Assembly: GCA_034003765.1 (NCBI GenBank) | Contig: JAVEXZ010000003.1 | Coordinates: 1-64,000, forward strand | Direction: 5' to 3' | Length of the DNA stretch: 64,000 bases | From: JAAZGD01 sp034003765 | GTDB lineage: Bacteria; Bacillota; Clostridia; Peptostreptococcales; Anaerovoracaceae | In this document: positions 62,491 through 64,000 of the stretch, piece by piece | How positions within the stretch are numbered: position 1 is the first letter of the stretch | Layout of the letters: each line of letters opens with the position of its first letter | Made by a program: the position numbers and the translations under genes | Notes under the pieces: model-generated | What the model was told of the DNA's origin: nothing | The model's database searches: none | Seen by the model: the letters and a program-made list of their open reading frames with translations, nothing else

Positions 62491-63087
62491 ATGATGAATA
62501 TTACTTTGAGCAAAAGAGAAAAAGCTTTGATCTTCATACTGGTTCTCCTTATATTTATTTCTCTTGCCTATACCTTCTTTTTTAATCCTCAGTTGGAAAA
62601 ATGGAATACCCAGCGAGGCATTTATGATGGTGTTCAAACTATGGTAGATGCTATGAACCAAAGCGATGAAGAATTGGAAGTACGTGAGAAATACATAGAA
62701 GAGCTAAGGGTAGAAGCGGAAAAACTAGCTGTGGGATACTACCTAGATTATAGCAACCATATGGCAGAACAAAAAATTACAGCCCTAGTAAGCCAAGAGG
62801 GGTTAAACCCCTCCTATGTAAGCATAGAAGCCAGATCTACTGAGCCTTTTTTGCCCTATGGAGCAGGTGAGGAGGGTGGAATAAGTGTTAATGCTTCAAG
62901 AATCAACGTAAGTTTTGATGTTTCGGGGTCCTTAAATACCCTTATCTCCCTTCTTACAAAGATAGATGGAGACAGGGGTCTTAAACTAAGCGCCTTTTCT
63001 ATGAGTGGGCCTTTGGATGGTACACTTTACATGAATGTGTATTTGGAAATGTTGCTAGGTAGTAGCCAAGGAGTTTTAAATGAATAA
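62491..63087 (+). CDS. pilO: PilO-like inner-membrane protein
   Basis: 198 residues. Short cytoplasmic start, one membrane helix (LIFILVLLIFISLAYTFFF), a coiled coil (about 40-90) and an outside alpha/beta domain. Follows pilN with no gap, GAGGAGG upstream, and overlaps the next gene by 8 bases. Assigned by layout and position. Confidence 0.75.
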   Translation: MMNITLSKREKALIFILVLLIFISLAYTFFFNPQLEKWNTQRGIYDGVQTMVDAMNQSDEELEVREKYIEELRVEAEKLAVGYYLDYSNHMAEQKITALVSQEGLNPSYVSIEARSTEPFLPYGAGEEGGISVNASRINVSFDVSGSLNTLISLLTKIDGDRGLKLSAFSMSGPLDGTLYMNVYLEMLLGSSQGVLNE

Positions 63088-63487
63088 AAAAGGCTCATCC
63101 ATTATATGGGTGGTAAGCACCTTGCTTATTTTCATGATAATAGTGGTAGCTATTATGACCCTAGTTGGTAGTAGCCATCGAAGCGCTTTACACAACAACT
63201 ACAAGCAACAGGCATATTTTACTGCCTTGTCTGCTGTTAGAATTGTAGCTGAAGGAATAAAACAAGAAAACGAAGCTCTAACGCCAACACCTTCAGGGGT
63301 TACATACAACGCAAACTTAACCTTGCCTTCCTCCATGGGGACAGTACAAGTATCAATGAAGCGAGAATCTGTGAGTGAAATAATAATTAAGGCTGAAGGA
63401 GACTATTTAGGAGTTCAAGATACTGTAAGTCTGGTTCTTTTTTATAATGATGAAAATAGCTGGGAGATTTGGCGATATGAAAGATAA
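63080..63487 (+). CDS. PilX-like minor pilin/pseudopilin candidate
   Basis: 135 residues. MNKKG followed by SSIIWVV and a 24-residue hydrophobic helix resembles a PilX-type start (often NQRGSALI) with KKG|S as possible cleavage site, but without the Glu5 of true pilins. The globular part is beta-rich. Overlaps both neighbours (8 and 11 bases), so it is tightly coupled to the pilus operon. Confidence 0.6.
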   Translation: MNKKGSSIIWVVSTLLIFMIIVVAIMTLVGSSHRSALHNNYKQQAYFTALSAVRIVAEGIKQENEALTPTPSGVTYNANLTLPSSMGTVQVSMKRESVSEIIIKAEGDYLGVQDTVSLVLFYNDENSWEIWRYER

Positions 63488-64000
63488 GAAAGCCATTTGG
63501 GAAAAACTAAATAATTCAGGATTGAGCCTAGTAGAAGTAATCGTTAGTATAACCCTTCTAGTTATTGTTGCTACAATTTTACTCACGGGAGTAATGGCTT
63601 CAGGATCAATAAATGCTAAGTCGGCGGATTTGACTAATGCGGGTTATAACCAGGCGGCTCTTATTGAAGAAGCCTATAAAAACAATTCAGGAGGTGTTAG
63701 CCATAGTGTTGTTGTATCTTCCCTTGGGGTAGATAGTGTGATTAGCGGATTTCTCATTTCAAGCAAAGATGACAATACTGGTGTTGGATTTACAATGTTT
63801 GTTCCTAGTGAAGGAGAGATAATTATACCCCCTGGTGATTTTCAGAATACACCAGACCATGCGGCTATAGGTGGTAATACGGATTACGTCATTTTTCCGA
63901 AATTTACTTTAAGTGATCATTTCTTTAAGACAAAGAACAAAAAGAATGAAGCAACTGTAGGGAATAAAACAATATTTTATGAACAAGGAAACTATTATAT
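63477..64000 (+). CDS. Prepilin-like minor pilin (cut by window end)
   Basis: At least 174 residues, open at the right edge. The N-terminal NNSG|LSLVEVIVSITLLVIVA is a clear prepilin signal with Glu5, followed by a polar head. Begins inside the previous gene. Probably a pilus-tip or minor pilin. pilB and pilT motor genes are not in the window and may follow. Confidence 0.82.
   Translation, partial: MKDKKAIWEKLNNSGLSLVEVIVSITLLVIVATILLTGVMASGSINAKSADLTNAGYNQAALIEEAYKNNSGGVSHSVVVSSLGVDSVISGFLISSKDDNTGVGFTMFVPSEGEIIIPPGDFQNTPDHAAIGGNTDYVIFPKFTLSDHFFKTKNKKNEATVGNKTIFYEQGNYY

Overview
The window is low-GC DNA with AGGAGG-type ribosome binding sites, frequent TTG/GTG starts, dense co-directional operons and a clearly Gram-positive gene set (CodY, CdaA/CdaR, HslUV, YhaM, RecD2, HPF preceded by a raiA-type RNA, a ferredoxin-type thioredoxin reductase). 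Together with a type IV pilus cluster, this points to an anaerobic member of the Clostridia. The sequence does not let me name a genus. It reads as a chromosomal, mostly housekeeping segment. I found no phage, plasmid, insertion sequence, CRISPR array or rRNA.

Layout. (1) 1-7.1 kb: the end of a membrane protein, a small GrdX-like gene, an unusual MerR/zinc-ribbon/methyltransferase-like regulator, then yhaM-cca-recD2-comF. (2) 7.1-13.4 kb: a structured RNA closed by a 16-bp stem next to the hibernation factor gene hpf, then the cdaA-cdaR-glmM-glmS block linking c-di-AMP with cell-wall precursor synthesis. (3) 13.4-20.7 kb: an archaeal/Thermotoga-like S-adenosylhomocysteinase, an aminotransferase, gltX, a DMT exporter, tRNA-Glu and thrC. 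(4) 20.7-33.6 kb: an accessory-like stretch with tRNA-Ser, a decayed GyrI-type regulator, a padR/DUF1048 pair with a clear autorepression operator, a putatively CodY-controlled lipoprotein, a DEAD-box helicase, a GGDEF protein, pntAB, a Crp/Fnr regulator broken by one stop codon, a cupin, and trxA with an NADPH-motif-less thioredoxin reductase. (5) 33.6-46.2 kb: yihY-rdgB-serA divergent from serC-apgM-dacF-uvrC, plus small genes, an FAD enzyme, PspC, tRNA-Leu, an MBL hydrolase and a HAD phosphatase. (6) 46.4-56.7 kb: yraN-comM-dprA-topA-hslV-hslU-codY-hflX-yigZ. (7) 56.7-58.2 kb: a 15-gene tRNA array behind one strong promoter. (8) 58.3 kb to the end: a type IV pilus locus (pilA, pilD, pilC, pilM, pilN, pilO, a PilX-like protein and a second prepilin cut by the window edge).

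The most unexpected structure is not a gene. At least eleven places, most directly after stop codons, carry short tandem repeats whose unit length and sequence differ at every site (10, 16, 17, 18, 22, 34, 35, 43, 51/52, 60 and 71 bp). In at least three cases (cupin, yraN, a small membrane protein), and possibly a fourth (the aminotransferase), the repeated unit is the 3' end of the gene itself, stop codon included. This suggests a local duplication process acting on gene ends. Also notable are the raiA-type RNA, the padR operator, a putative CodY box abutting a lipoprotein promoter, and two broken regulators.
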